From: Spirochaeta lutea
GTDB taxonomy: Bacteria > Spirochaetota > Spirochaetia > DSM-27196 > Salinispiraceae
NCBI RefSeq assembly: GCF_000758165.1
Contig: NZ_JNUP01000003.1
Location: 284,629-348,628, forward strand
Direction: 5' to 3'
Length of the DNA: 64,000 nucleotides
The notes beneath the pieces are model-generated. The model made no database searches and was not told the DNA's origin. It worked only from the letters and a program-made list of their open reading frames with translations. The position numbers were made by a program, and so were the translations under genes. Within the stretch, counting starts at the first letter, position 1, and every line of letters begins with the position of its first letter. Positions 39,812 through 47,830 of this stretch are shown piece by piece.

Positions 39812-40263
39812 TTCCCCTCCTTCTGAAAATCCCGGCTGGGAATGTTATGGGATATCTCCTTGCCCATGCTGATCCGCGGCTCGGCTGCATACCCGTTTTT
39901 ACGGTAGAACTCCTGAACGCGGCCGTTGTAATCCATTATTTGCAGATTGATTTTAACGCACCCCAAATCCGACAAGGCCTGCTCGGCCCGGCGGAGCAAG
40001 GCGGTACCCACCCCTTTGAGGCGGCTGTTCGGATCAACCCCCAGGCTGTAGATCCAGCCGCGGTGTCCGTCGTATCCGGCCATAATTGTGCCCAGGAGAT
40101 TCTGGGATTCCCGGGCAATGAAAAACAGCCCGTCCTGCCGGGACAGCTTCAGATCAATGACAAAGCCGGGTTCGTTCCGTGCATCCTGGTAGCCGAAGAC
40201 CCGTTGCCACAGGTCTTTGACCGCCTCTCTGTCCTCAGTATCATTGTAGATTCGTATTTCCAT
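39808..40263 (-). CDS. GNAT-family N-acetyltransferase (YpeA-like)
   Basis: 151 aa. The acetyl-CoA-binding motif A is '[20 protein letters not shown]'. The upstream '[19 protein letters not shown]' and downstream '[21 protein letters not shown]' are as in YpeA. The acceptor is unknown. It is translationally coupled to mscL by a 4-bp overlap. Confidence 0.88.
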   Translation of the reverse strand: MEIRIYNDTEDREAVKDLWQRVFGYQDARNEPGFVIDLKLSRQDGLFFIARESQNLLGTIMAGYDGHRGWIYSLGVDPNSRLKGVGTALLRRAEQALSDLGCVKINLQIMDYNGRVQEFYRKNGYAAEPRISMGKEISHNIPSRDFQKEGK

Positions 40264-40272
40264 GGTTAGAAT

Positions 40273-40656
40273 TTATTGCCCTTTTCTGCCTATTAGTCCA
40301 TGGGTAACAGAGAAAAATCCGGCGGCTGCACAGAGAATCAACCCTACAACTGCAAAATCCGATAGCTCCTCCGCCTTGAGGATGGAATACCCAAGGACTG
40401 CCGGGGAATACAGCAGCAGGGCCAAGCCGCCGAGAATCTCAAAGCGCACCGCCAGGATGGTGCACAACAGCAACATAAACCAGGTGAACAACCGCGGCAG
40501 ATGCCGGGCATACCCGGTAAGTCCCGGCTCGGGGTGATGCATGGAATAAAAGAGCACGAACCAAAGAGCAAAGAGGATGGTAGAAACATGGAGCCCCATG
40601 AGTATACGGGTACCGGTGGAGTGTTTCTTCACGTTCATATCCGCAGTATAGTTCAT
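40273..40656 (-). CDS. Four-helix membrane protein of unknown function
   Basis: 127 aa from ATG 40656 (GGAAGG upstream); the open frame continues to 40797 but that part is hydrophilic and lacks a site. Four membrane segments: 'ILMGLHVSTILFALWFVLFY', 'RLFTWFMLLLCTILAV', 'LGGLALLLYSPAVLGYSI' and 'FAVVGLILCAAAGFF'. The C-terminus is basic. No family is recognised with confidence. It ends 9 bp before the GNAT gene and heads the hyp-GNAT-mscL-yihY run. Confidence 0.65.
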   Translation of the reverse strand: MNYTADMNVKKHSTGTRILMGLHVSTILFALWFVLFYSMHHPEPGLTGYARHLPRLFTWFMLLLCTILAVRFEILGGLALLLYSPAVLGYSILKAEELSDFAVVGLILCAAAGFFSVTHGLIGRKGQ

Positions 40657-41038
40657 TTTTTCACAGCCTTCCTCACCGGAGAATAAAAACCGGTCTAGTG
40701 CCGCAGCATCAAACCCTGGGAACCCGGTTTCGGTTCCCAGAGAATCCATGGGTGTACCGAGGGTATCCCAGCCTGGTATGCCCCGATCCTCAGCCAATAC
40801 AAGCCATGTATGCCCGGGAAGTTTCTCTGAATTGATCTAATTTGGCCAATCAGGGGCCTATGAGCGATGAAAATCATTTCTCCCATAGATAGAAAAACAG
40901 CGCCTGCCTCTGTTTGTAGATAATCCAAAAGTATCTATTTTGCCATAGCCAATTTTGGTCATTCGTCCGGAACCGTCTTGTGCATACCGGAAACTGGGGC
41001 CAAAATTCAAGAAACCAAATTCAAGGAGGTAGTTCGCC
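40657..41038. other. Divergent intergenic region with a hairpin and inverted repeats
   Basis: 382 bp. CTGGGAACC (40716-40724) and GGTTCCCAG (40732-40740) form a perfect 9-bp stem with no T-run, just upstream of the minus-strand membrane gene. AATTTTGG (40967) and CCAAAATT (about 41003) form a spaced inverted repeat before the plus-strand gene. No further coding frame is convincing. Confidence 0.45.
40914..40941 (+). promoter_or_regulatory. Candidate promoter for the 41039 gene
   Basis: TTGTAG (40914-40919), 16 bp, TATTTT (40936-40941). About 90 bp of leader would precede the ATG, holding the inverted repeat mentioned above. Confidence 0.35.
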
Positions 41039-41590
41039 ATGAATGAACTGCACAGGGAATTATTGGACGAGGAAAAAATCCTCTGGAATACCATTGTGAA
41101 GCGTACTCAGGTTGCCATGAACCTCAGTGATGATGAGACCCGGAAGGTGGAGGAACATAGTCTTCTGCGGATGTTCGGGCTTCTGCCCAGCTTTGCCGGC
41201 TGCCCGAATCCCGAAGGAACCGGATTCCTCAATGTGTTAACCTATCTCGGTGAGCGTAAAGCCGGCCGGGATCTGTTCCTGCACGGCCCCGAACATGACC
41301 GGGACATAACATCCCGTCTTCAGCCCTTCCGGAATATCATGATCCAGGGAGATCAGGATGTCGTAGAAAAGGGTCTTGCCCTGGCATCCCTGGTAATGCT
41401 GAAAGATTATCAGGAGGACCTACAGACAGACCGCGAGCAGAACAAGTATAATCCCTTGGCTGCTGGAGCATGGAATTTCGAGGAAATCCAGAAAAAGCTC
41501 ACCGCCACGGTTAGACGCGTTACCTCCCGGCGGCTGGACGCTGTCTTTGCCCTGGGGATGGTGACAATGGCGTTTTGGAACGTAGGTTAA
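41039..41590 (+). CDS. Protein of unknown function, soluble, all-helical
   Basis: 183 aa with an excellent ribosome site (AAGGAGG). No signal peptide or membrane segment. Sequence is rich in charged helices ('LLDEEKILWNTIVKRTQVAM', 'KVEEHSLLRMFGLLPSFAGCP') with a central 'GRDLFLHGPEHDRDITSRL' and a C-terminal 'LTATVRRVTSRRLDAVF'. I recognise no family. It lies 20 bp before a membrane-bound LuxR-type regulator on the same strand, so the two may work together. Confidence 0.6.
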   Translation: MNELHRELLDEEKILWNTIVKRTQVAMNLSDDETRKVEEHSLLRMFGLLPSFAGCPNPEGTGFLNVLTYLGERKAGRDLFLHGPEHDRDITSRLQPFRNIMIQGDQDVVEKGLALASLVMLKDYQEDLQTDREQNKYNPLAAGAWNFEEIQKKLTATVRRVTSRRLDAVFALGMVTMAFWNVG

Positions 41591-41610
41591 AAAGCGCAAC
41601 AAGGATACGC

Positions 41611-42381
41611 ATGGAGAAGCGGATAAATATTCTGTTCATAGGATTCGGGTTGATTGTCACCCTGACAAACAACCTCTTTCTAATTGGGAAACACGGTATA
41701 AGCCTGGCTCTATTCACGGATCCACTGTTCCTTTTTCCTGTCATCGGAACTCTGTATTTCTCCCTTCTCCAACTTACCCGAGGTATAATAGTCAAGATTT
41801 CACATATTGTGTTCTTGTTTATCATCAGTGCAGTAGGGATTACTGATGATCCCAATTCGGTTTACGGCCTGGGGTTCATGCTTATGTGCATTTATCTATT
41901 GTATAAATATGGATACCTGCACAGCCACTTCGTGGCGAAGAGCATAGGCCTCATGGCCGTGGTGTATGCCCTGATCTTGACTTCTATTCTCGGAAAAACC
42001 CATGTGAGCATAGGGTTGAATGTTATGGCCTTTGTCCTGTTTTTCTTTGTTGCCTTCTTCCTTGGCGAATGGCAGTGGATTCAGACCCTCCGTCAACGGG
42101 ATAAGGACTACAAACAGCGCATTCAGGCAATGTCCGGGGAGCCGATTGATCTTGAGGCCCTCAAATTTACTAAACGTGAGATTGATGTTGGCCGGTACCT
42201 CATCCATTTCCAGGAAACGGATAAAGAAATCGCCTGGCGGATGCAGGTATCACCCGACACGGTGCGGAATCACCTGAAATCCATGCGGCGCAAGGCGGGG
42301 GTCGGTACGAAGCAGCAACTCATCGAGAAGATACGTTGGTACTACGGGCACGAAGATTCCCCGGATTCCACTATTTCTTAA
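41611..42381 (+). CDS. Membrane-embedded LuxR-type transcriptional regulator
   Basis: 256 aa. Six membrane segments fill residues 1-165 (for example 'ILFIGFGLIVTLTNNLFLIG' and 'VMAFVLFFFVAFFLGEW'). A cytoplasmic LuxR/GerE helix-turn-helix follows: 'FTKREIDVGRYLI', 'ETDKEIAWRMQVSPDTVRNH'. A one-component membrane sensor is the simplest reading. ATG 41611 has AAGGA upstream; an earlier ATG (41575) overlaps the previous gene. Nothing between the domains shows the ligand. Confidence 0.72.
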   Translation: MEKRINILFIGFGLIVTLTNNLFLIGKHGISLALFTDPLFLFPVIGTLYFSLLQLTRGIIVKISHIVFLFIISAVGITDDPNSVYGLGFMLMCIYLLYKYGYLHSHFVAKSIGLMAVVYALILTSILGKTHVSIGLNVMAFVLFFFVAFFLGEWQWIQTLRQRDKDYKQRIQAMSGEPIDLEALKFTKREIDVGRYLIHFQETDKEIAWRMQVSPDTVRNHLKSMRRKAGVGTKQQLIEKIRWYYGHEDSPDSTIS

Positions 42382-42495
42382 CAGCCCACCGTACCCCGGA
42401 ACTGAAACCACAGCAGCCTCGCCATGAACTGGGCCGGGACCCTCGGTCGGCGAGTCTCTACCGGTTGGCCCGATCCCGGGGCTGGGCCAGTGGTT
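42382..42495. other. Convergent spacer with GC-rich hairpin
   Basis: Between the LuxR gene and the SDR gene. CCGGGA (about 42437) and TCCCGG (about 42474) can enclose a GC-rich stem-loop that could end transcription from both sides, without a T-run. Confidence 0.35.
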
Positions 42496-43251
42496 TTACT
42501 GAACGGTAAATCCGCCGTCAATCATCATCGTATGGCCCTGGAGGAAATCCGGAGCCTCACTAAGCAGCCATAGGGCGGCTCGGGCGATTTCCTCGGGCTC
42601 GCCGATGCGTCCGATGGGATGCCCCTTGTTGTACATCCGTTCCTTCTCGGCATTACCCTGGGTACTCCGGTAAAAGATATCGGTACGCACCGAACCCGGG
42701 GCGACGGCGTTTATTCGAATCCCCTTGGAAGCAAACTCTAGAGCCGCCGTTTTTGTTATAGCATCAACACCGTGGCGGCTGGCTGTATAGGCGACCCTTC
42801 CCTGGCGAGCAATGGTTCCGCACACGCTGGACATGTTAACGATACTCCCGTGGCCCTGGGGCACCATCATTTTAAGCTCCCGTTGAACCAGCATGAAGGT
42901 TCCCCGGAGATTTACGTTCATAATCTTATCCCATTCCTCCAGGGTGCTGTCCAGGATGGAGGCTTTTTCACCGTCAATACCTCCGCAGTTAAATGCGCCG
43001 TCTAACCTCCCGTACCGGGTCCTGATGTATGCGAAAAGCTCGTCAAGCTGATCCTCCCGGGATATATCGCAGGGCCAGTACTCCGCGCTAAACCCCTTAC
43101 CCCTGAGGCCGTTCTGAACCTCAACGCCCCTGTCCTCCCGGCGGCCAACGAAGATGACCTGGGCGCCTTCTCTGCAGAAGAGCTGACAGCTGGCTTCTCC
43201 GATACCGCTGGTACCGCCGGTTACAAGGATTCGTTTATCATCCAGTTTCAT
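42496..43251 (-). CDS. Short-chain dehydrogenase/reductase with Tyr-Arg in place of Tyr-Lys
   Basis: 251 aa. The cofactor motif 'TGGTSGIGEA' is at residues 11-20, 'NCGG' stands for NNAG, the active-site serines are in 'IVNMSSVCG', and the catalytic Tyr155 is in 'YTASRHG'. The usual lysine four residues later is Arg159 (codon CGC), which is rare and may change catalysis. The C-terminus 'GHTMMIDGGFTVQ' is typical. The ATG abuts the stop of the AfsA-like gene, so it is the last gene of that operon. In Streptomyces AfsA products are reduced by a partner enzyme, a possible analogy. Confidence 0.85.
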   Translation of the reverse strand: MKLDDKRILVTGGTSGIGEASCQLFCREGAQVIFVGRREDRGVEVQNGLRGKGFSAEYWPCDISREDQLDELFAYIRTRYGRLDGAFNCGGIDGEKASILDSTLEEWDKIMNVNLRGTFMLVQRELKMMVPQGHGSIVNMSSVCGTIARQGRVAYTASRHGVDAITKTAALEFASKGIRINAVAPGSVRTDIFYRSTQGNAEKERMYNKGHPIGRIGEPEEIARAALWLLSEAPDFLQGHTMMIDGGFTVQ

Positions 43252-44490
43252 TTAAATAACCGCCCTTTCGGGTACCTTACAGTACCGCTTCAGAATGAGT
43301 TCCAGCTGTTCTTCTTCCGTACGGCTCAGGCTCTCCAGGGTAAACCGAAGCAGACCGTTACTCAGCCTGCTGGCCAAGGTGCACTGTCCCTTGGCTGACC
43401 CCGCACCCGATACGACGAGTACAAAGTCGTACACACCTCGGTTGGGAGGGCGGGTATCCCTGGGCGGAACCCTGAGGACCAGGGTTTTCAGGTTTAGCTC
43501 CTGCAACCGGGCCTCCTGCCATACAGATTCCTCCTGGGGTTTGACCAGAAGGGTATAGTCCAGGTCGGGACCGGGGATAAAGGGCAGCAGGCCAAGCTCG
43601 TCCCGTTTTAGCCGCCGGATCCGCTTGAAGGCTCCGCTGCCTACGGTGCTTCCGCTACAGGTTACGCGTCCCAATTGGGAGCCGTTCTGGTGGATGGTGA
43701 TATCCAGGGTGACGCTGGTCCATGCACCGCGATGCTCCCGTTTTTGGATGACCTCCGCCCGAAGGATGATGGGCGCATAGAGTTCCAGGAATCCGGTGAA
43801 CCGCGCTTCCAGGAGATCAAGAATCATGTGGGAGTGTTCTCGGCTTACCCCGCCGAAGCTGTGGGAACAGGCAATGATCATTTGGCGGCAGGCCTCGAGG
43901 ATCATAATTCCCGGCACATGCTCATTGGGATGCTCGAAGAAAAACTCATGGGAGGTATCCACCACCATGTTGGCTAAAAAGATATCCCTGATATCCTCCT
44001 GGGGAACCTGAGGGTAGCCGAGGGATTCCAGAATTGCCGAGGCCCGGGCCTGGGTTCCGTTATCGATATAGTATTCGGCCTTTCCACCCTGTTTTATAAT
44101 TCGATTGAGCAAATCGTCATCCACGGGGGACTCGAGATAGTAGCGGGTGCGCTCCCGGGAATCCTGGTGGGGGCTGTACAGCCGGGTAAATTCTTGGGAT
44201 GTTTCCTCGGGCAGCGCCTGTAATACCTCCTGATACTGTCCCTTGGTCAGCCTGAGGGCACCCAGGAATTCCCGGAGGATGTAGCGTTTCCCCTGGCCGA
44301 GGATGGTAGGACAGCCCAGGGGCCGGTACACCCGGAGTAAGAGTTGGTAGTCTTCCGGGGATACATGCCCTGCTGCCAGCTCCATGGTTTCCAGGGGAAG
44401 CGCCCGGGGTAAGATCCGCCGTAGATTCGAGAGCAGAACGTTCTTACTATGCTGTTTATGCACCAGGGTGCGGTTTATGTACTGGTCCAT
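43252..44490 (-). CDS. AfsA-type (A-factor biosynthesis) hotdog-domain protein
   Basis: 412 aa. The N-terminal 'LVHKQHSKNVLLSNLRRI' resembles the first AfsA motif. The hotdog signature 'HPNEHVPGIMILEACRQ' (187-203) with His191, Gly194 and Glu199 is the AfsA/ScbA core. Between them is an unusual 140-residue helical insert (about 34-170). The C-terminal third (about 300-412) is a separate domain that resembles a PilZ-like barrel, but this is a guess. AfsA condenses a beta-ketoacyl thioester with dihydroxyacetone phosphate on the way to gamma-butyrolactones. The gene overlaps the chemoreceptor by 16 bp and abuts the SDR. Confidence 0.75.
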   Translation of the reverse strand: MDQYINRTLVHKQHSKNVLLSNLRRILPRALPLETMELAAGHVSPEDYQLLLRVYRPLGCPTILGQGKRYILREFLGALRLTKGQYQEVLQALPEETSQEFTRLYSPHQDSRERTRYYLESPVDDDLLNRIIKQGGKAEYYIDNGTQARASAILESLGYPQVPQEDIRDIFLANMVVDTSHEFFFEHPNEHVPGIMILEACRQMIIACSHSFGGVSREHSHMILDLLEARFTGFLELYAPIILRAEVIQKREHRGAWTSVTLDITIHQNGSQLGRVTCSGSTVGSGAFKRIRRLKRDELGLLPFIPGPDLDYTLLVKPQEESVWQEARLQELNLKTLVLRVPPRDTRPPNRGVYDFVLVVSGAGSAKGQCTLASRLSNGLLRFTLESLSRTEEEQLELILKRYCKVPERAVI

Positions 44491-46553
44491 TGCTGACCTT
44501 CCTTTTCTAGTTGAGCACTCTGAAACTTGGAGAGGATGGCTTGGAGCTGGTTGACCACCTCCATGTTTCCCTGGGACGTTTCCTTCAAGCGGGAAATCAT
44601 CTGGGATACCTCCACATTGCTCCGGCTCTGTTCGGTGGTCGCTTCTCGGATGTGGGTGGCTACCTGCACCAGATCCTGCATTTGCTGGTCCATAACAGAA
44701 CTCTGATCCTGGAGCTCCCGGGTCCGTTCTTTGATGCTGTTACTGGCATCCACCACGCTGCCCACCGAGGAGAGAATCTCATCGGTTCCGGCCTTCTGCT
44801 GCACCATGGCGGCTGACACCTCGTTGATGAGCTGGGTTGTTTCCTGGATGTCCTGGAGTATGCTGCGGAAGGCTTCGCCGGCCTCCCTGGTTTGGGTGAC
44901 ACCGGCCTCCACCCGGCTGGTCATGGTGCCGATCTGCTGTACGATCTCTTTGGCTTGTACCGCACTGTTCTCTGCAAGCTTCCGGATCTCCGCCGCCACT
45001 ACGGCGAAACCCCGGCCGGCATCCCCCGCATGGGCTGCCTCGATGGCGGCGTTCATGGCGAGGAGGTTTGTTTGGCCGGCGATATCGGAGAGGACCTTAA
45101 CGATGGCCGATACCGTATCGGTGGCCTCCTCTACGGCCCCGATAGCCTGTACGCTCTGGCGGATTTTCTCCTCCCCGGTCCGGGCTGCCCGGGTTAGTTT
45201 TTCCCCCAGGGTATTGGCCTGCTGGGTGTTCCGGGAAACCGAGGCTATGTTTCCAGCCATTTCTGTCATAGCACCCGAGGTCTGTTCCACAAAGGATGCC
45301 TGGTTTTCCATATCGCTGCCGATGCGCCGGATGCTCTCCTGCATGGCGAGAATTTTCTTCCGCGCCGAATCCACCGCCAGGGCCTGATCGTCCGAACTGG
45401 AGCTGATCTGTTCCACCGTGGTTACGATCTCGTGCATGGCATCCGAGGCCGCAGAAATGGAACCGTCCACCACCTGACTGGAATGGGAAATAGAACCCGC
45501 ACTCCGGGCTATACCGGTGAGCATACCGGCCAGGAGATCCATAAACCGGTTGATAAGGTCTGACAGTTGCCCTACCTCGTCGTAACTGGTAATGGCAATA
45601 CGCTCGGACAGGGCATCGCTGCCCTCCAGGATGTCCCGCATCTTACGCTGCTGCATGCGGATTTGCATGATCAGCTCCCGGGAGTACACCAGGGCTATCA
45701 AGGCAATGATTACTGCCAGGGCTATCCCCGCCCCGAAGAGAGACGACCGGACCTGAGCCTGCTGGGCGTTAAAATCCCTTTGCTCAAGACTGAAGGCGGG
45801 AGGCACCGAAAAATCCCCGAAGCGCCGGGAAAAATCCTCCTGGGCCTGGGCGAGGCTCTTCTGTCCGAGAACAACCTGCTGCAACTCCGCGGAATAGGCG
45901 AGCTCGATCTCGTAGGCAAAAACCAGCTTGGGAACAAAATAAGAAATCCCATACAGAGCCAGAAGCACCGTGATGAGCATGGTCTTCCGGTTTAGGCTCA
46001 TGTCCTTGAATCCCTGCTGTTCAATCCGGTGGATGCCCATGAGGCTCCGGGCCCGGGCCAGAACCTGGTTGTTCATGGAGGTTTGCACGAAGGCGTAGAC
46101 GCCGGAACTTGAGAGGGTAAACACCAGTTGAAACCAGAGCCGAGGGCTGGCTATATCGCTGAAATATCCCTGGGTGGAAAAGAAGAGAATGGTCCCCCCG
46201 AAAAAACTCAAAAAGTTGAGGAGGAGGATGATTCGGGGCAGAGCAAATATACGGCCCTTCGCCCGGGCCATTTCTTTGGGAGCGACCGCCTGGGAGGATT
46301 CCAAGGCCTGGGCAACCCGCTGGATGGGTCCGGTGTAGAAGTAGAGAAAAATGCCGAAGACCGCCAGGATGGGCAGGACGTTCCCGGTCATGAAGGTTAG
46401 GTAGTAGGTGAAAAGACCGGATGCGGTGCCGCTGGCGGTCACCGCTCCTTCCAGCAGGTAGTCGGTGACTGTCAGGACCGTCAGGGCTGTGAGAAACACA
46501 ATAACGGTATTCAATACGATCCGGATGGATATTGTCGCGGCAGGTTGCTTCAT
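44475..46553 (-). CDS. Polytopic methyl-accepting chemotaxis protein
   Basis: 692 aa. Six membrane segments, not two, fill the first 295 residues (for example 'VLNTVIVFLTALTVLTVTDY', 'VLPILAVFGIFLYFYTG', 'MLITVLLALYGISYFVPKL'), with a periplasmic loop of about 55 residues between TM5 and TM6. A HAMP domain and a canonical signalling hairpin follow: '[20 protein letters not shown]', 'RGFAVVAAEIRKLAENS'. The multi-pass sensor suits a membrane-soluble or lipid-like ligand. It lies 8 bp after the lipoprotein gene and overlaps the AfsA-like gene. Confidence 0.88.
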   Translation of the reverse strand: MKQPAATISIRIVLNTVIVFLTALTVLTVTDYLLEGAVTASGTASGLFTYYLTFMTGNVLPILAVFGIFLYFYTGPIQRVAQALESSQAVAPKEMARAKGRIFALPRIILLLNFLSFFGGTILFFSTQGYFSDIASPRLWFQLVFTLSSSGVYAFVQTSMNNQVLARARSLMGIHRIEQQGFKDMSLNRKTMLITVLLALYGISYFVPKLVFAYEIELAYSAELQQVVLGQKSLAQAQEDFSRRFGDFSVPPAFSLEQRDFNAQQAQVRSSLFGAGIALAVIIALIALVYSRELIMQIRMQQRKMRDILEGSDALSERIAITSYDEVGQLSDLINRFMDLLAGMLTGIARSAGSISHSSQVVDGSISAASDAMHEIVTTVEQISSSSDDQALAVDSARKKILAMQESIRRIGSDMENQASFVEQTSGAMTEMAGNIASVSRNTQQANTLGEKLTRAARTGEEKIRQSVQAIGAVEEATDTVSAIVKVLSDIAGQTNLLAMNAAIEAAHAGDAGRGFAVVAAEIRKLAENSAVQAKEIVQQIGTMTSRVEAGVTQTREAGEAFRSILQDIQETTQLINEVSAAMVQQKAGTDEILSSVGSVVDASNSIKERTRELQDQSSVMDQQMQDLVQVATHIREATTEQSRSNVEVSQMISRLKETSQGNMEVVNQLQAILSKFQSAQLEKEGQQWTST

Positions 46554-46561
46554 GGGTCCCC

Positions 46562-47770
46562 CTAGGGAATGTACGCCTGGGCTATTTCTTGGCTGTCAGG
46601 GTAGTTGTAAAATCCACCAAGCCGTCCCTGGGCATCCACATCCCAGGAATTCACGGTGTGAACATGGTAGGACTTTCCGGTGGCGAAAACCGTCCATTCC
46701 TCGAAGAGCACCACATCGCTGCGGTTCCCTTCGCTGACCTGGAACATCTGGATATTGTAGGGCTGGGCGGTGCCTGCCAGGTTCTGGATGAATTGCAGAA
46801 TATTCTCCTGCCCCTCATAGATTCCGGCGTAGGGGTAGCTTTCCTGGTCGCCCTTGAAGTAGACCGCGGCATCCGGGGACAGCATGGCCATAACCCCGGG
46901 AATATCCCCGGCGTAAAAGTTAGCGTAGAGCTGATCCACCAATCCGGTCAGGTCGTAGTCGGTGGGACGGATCCGGAAATCGTCTCCGGGGTGCTGGATG
47001 TCCTGGAGAACCTGATCGGATGGGGTCTGATGGGCTCTGGTCCACAGCTGGGTATCATAGTAGACCCTGGTTTTCGTAATAGACCCTTCTTCGCCGAATT
47101 GGAAGAGAAATACGAACTCCATATCGACCCTGGTTCCTGAATCCTTAAACCGGCCCCGGAGTCGTACATGGGAACTGACATAGGGATCCTGGGCAAGCTG
47201 GTACTGTACCTCAATATCGTGAATATCCATGGTGTTGAAAAGCTGGCGGAAATACTCGGAGATCTGGAACCGGCCGTTGTAGGTGCCGGCCAGGGGAACG
47301 GCCTGGGGGTCGTAACTGGTAAGGATGAGCTCGGCGTAATGGGGAAAAAAGTATCCTACCAGGGGGCTTTCATGCTCCAGGAAGGCAAAAAACAATTCCA
47401 GGTAGTATTTCCGGGCAGCTCCGAGCCAGGTGCCGGTGTGATTTCCATGCCGGGAAACCGGGGCATCCCCCACCCGGGTATCGTAGAACGAAGACTGGCC
47501 GGGATACTGGGGCGGATCGGGAACCTGGTCAGGCAGCTGGGTAACCGGTGCCGGGGATTCATCAGACCCGGAAGGCTCTGCCAAACCGTTGGAACACGAG
47601 GCAAATACCAGGAGAAGGAGGGCCATAAGGACGGTCACCCCCCGGGGAAGCAGGGTTGATTCAATGACTGGTCTGAAGACTCCGGCGGTATCAGCGGGAG
47701 AGGTGCAGACCGGGCGTTTTGAACTGGCGGTGCGGTTGGAATCGGCCGGTGCGGGGTTGTATTCTTTCAT
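46562..47770 (-). CDS. Lipoprotein with two NTF2/SnoaL-like domains
   Basis: 402 aa from the ATG at 47770. A lipobox 'LLLLVFASC' (Cys59) follows a hydrophobic core, so the first 45 residues form an oddly long N-terminus and the true start may lie further in. Two NTF2-like domains follow: one at about 115-230 ('YFFPHYAELIL', 'YNGRFQISEYFRQLF'), one at about 265-395 ('FYAGDIPGVMAMLSPDAAV', 'GIYEGQENILQFIQNLAG', 'DVVLFEEWTVFATG'). The fold makes a cone that often binds small hydrophobic molecules. It is the first gene of the operon, with a good promoter ending six bases before the ATG. Confidence 0.72.
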   Translation of the reverse strand: MKEYNPAPADSNRTASSKRPVCTSPADTAGVFRPVIESTLLPRGVTVLMALLLLVFASCSNGLAEPSGSDESPAPVTQLPDQVPDPPQYPGQSSFYDTRVGDAPVSRHGNHTGTWLGAARKYYLELFFAFLEHESPLVGYFFPHYAELILTSYDPQAVPLAGTYNGRFQISEYFRQLFNTMDIHDIEVQYQLAQDPYVSSHVRLRGRFKDSGTRVDMEFVFLFQFGEEGSITKTRVYYDTQLWTRAHQTPSDQVLQDIQHPGDDFRIRPTDYDLTGLVDQLYANFYAGDIPGVMAMLSPDAAVYFKGDQESYPYAGIYEGQENILQFIQNLAGTAQPYNIQMFQVSEGNRSDVVLFEEWTVFATGKSYHVHTVNSWDVDAQGRLGGFYNYPDSQEIAQAYIP

Positions 47771-47776
47771 AAAATA

Positions 47777-47805
47777 ACAGTAGAAGCACCATCAGGCAGT
47801 GTCAA
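47777..47805 (-). promoter_or_regulatory. Sigma-70 promoter for the lipoprotein/MCP/AfsA/SDR operon
   Basis: TTGACA (47805-47800) is a perfect -35, followed by 17 bp and TACTGT (47782-47777). The -10 ends six bases before ATG 47770 and there is no ribosome site, so the first gene is likely leaderless. Confidence 0.55.
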
Positions 47806-47818
47806 TTTACCAGTAGTC

Positions 47819-47824
47819 TATTAT
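47819..47824 (+). promoter_or_regulatory. -10 element for the acyltransferase gene, leaderless type
   Basis: TATTAT ends six bases before ATG 47831; no clear -35 is at the normal distance and no ribosome site is present. It shares the 60-bp spacer with the divergent operon promoter. Confidence 0.35.
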
Positions 47825-47830
47825 CTCTAA

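Noticed and set aside
44731..45387. 218-codon plus-strand frame opposite the chemoreceptor
   Set aside because: Complement of the repetitive signalling helix coding; no ribosome site and Ser/Ala-rich shadow composition.
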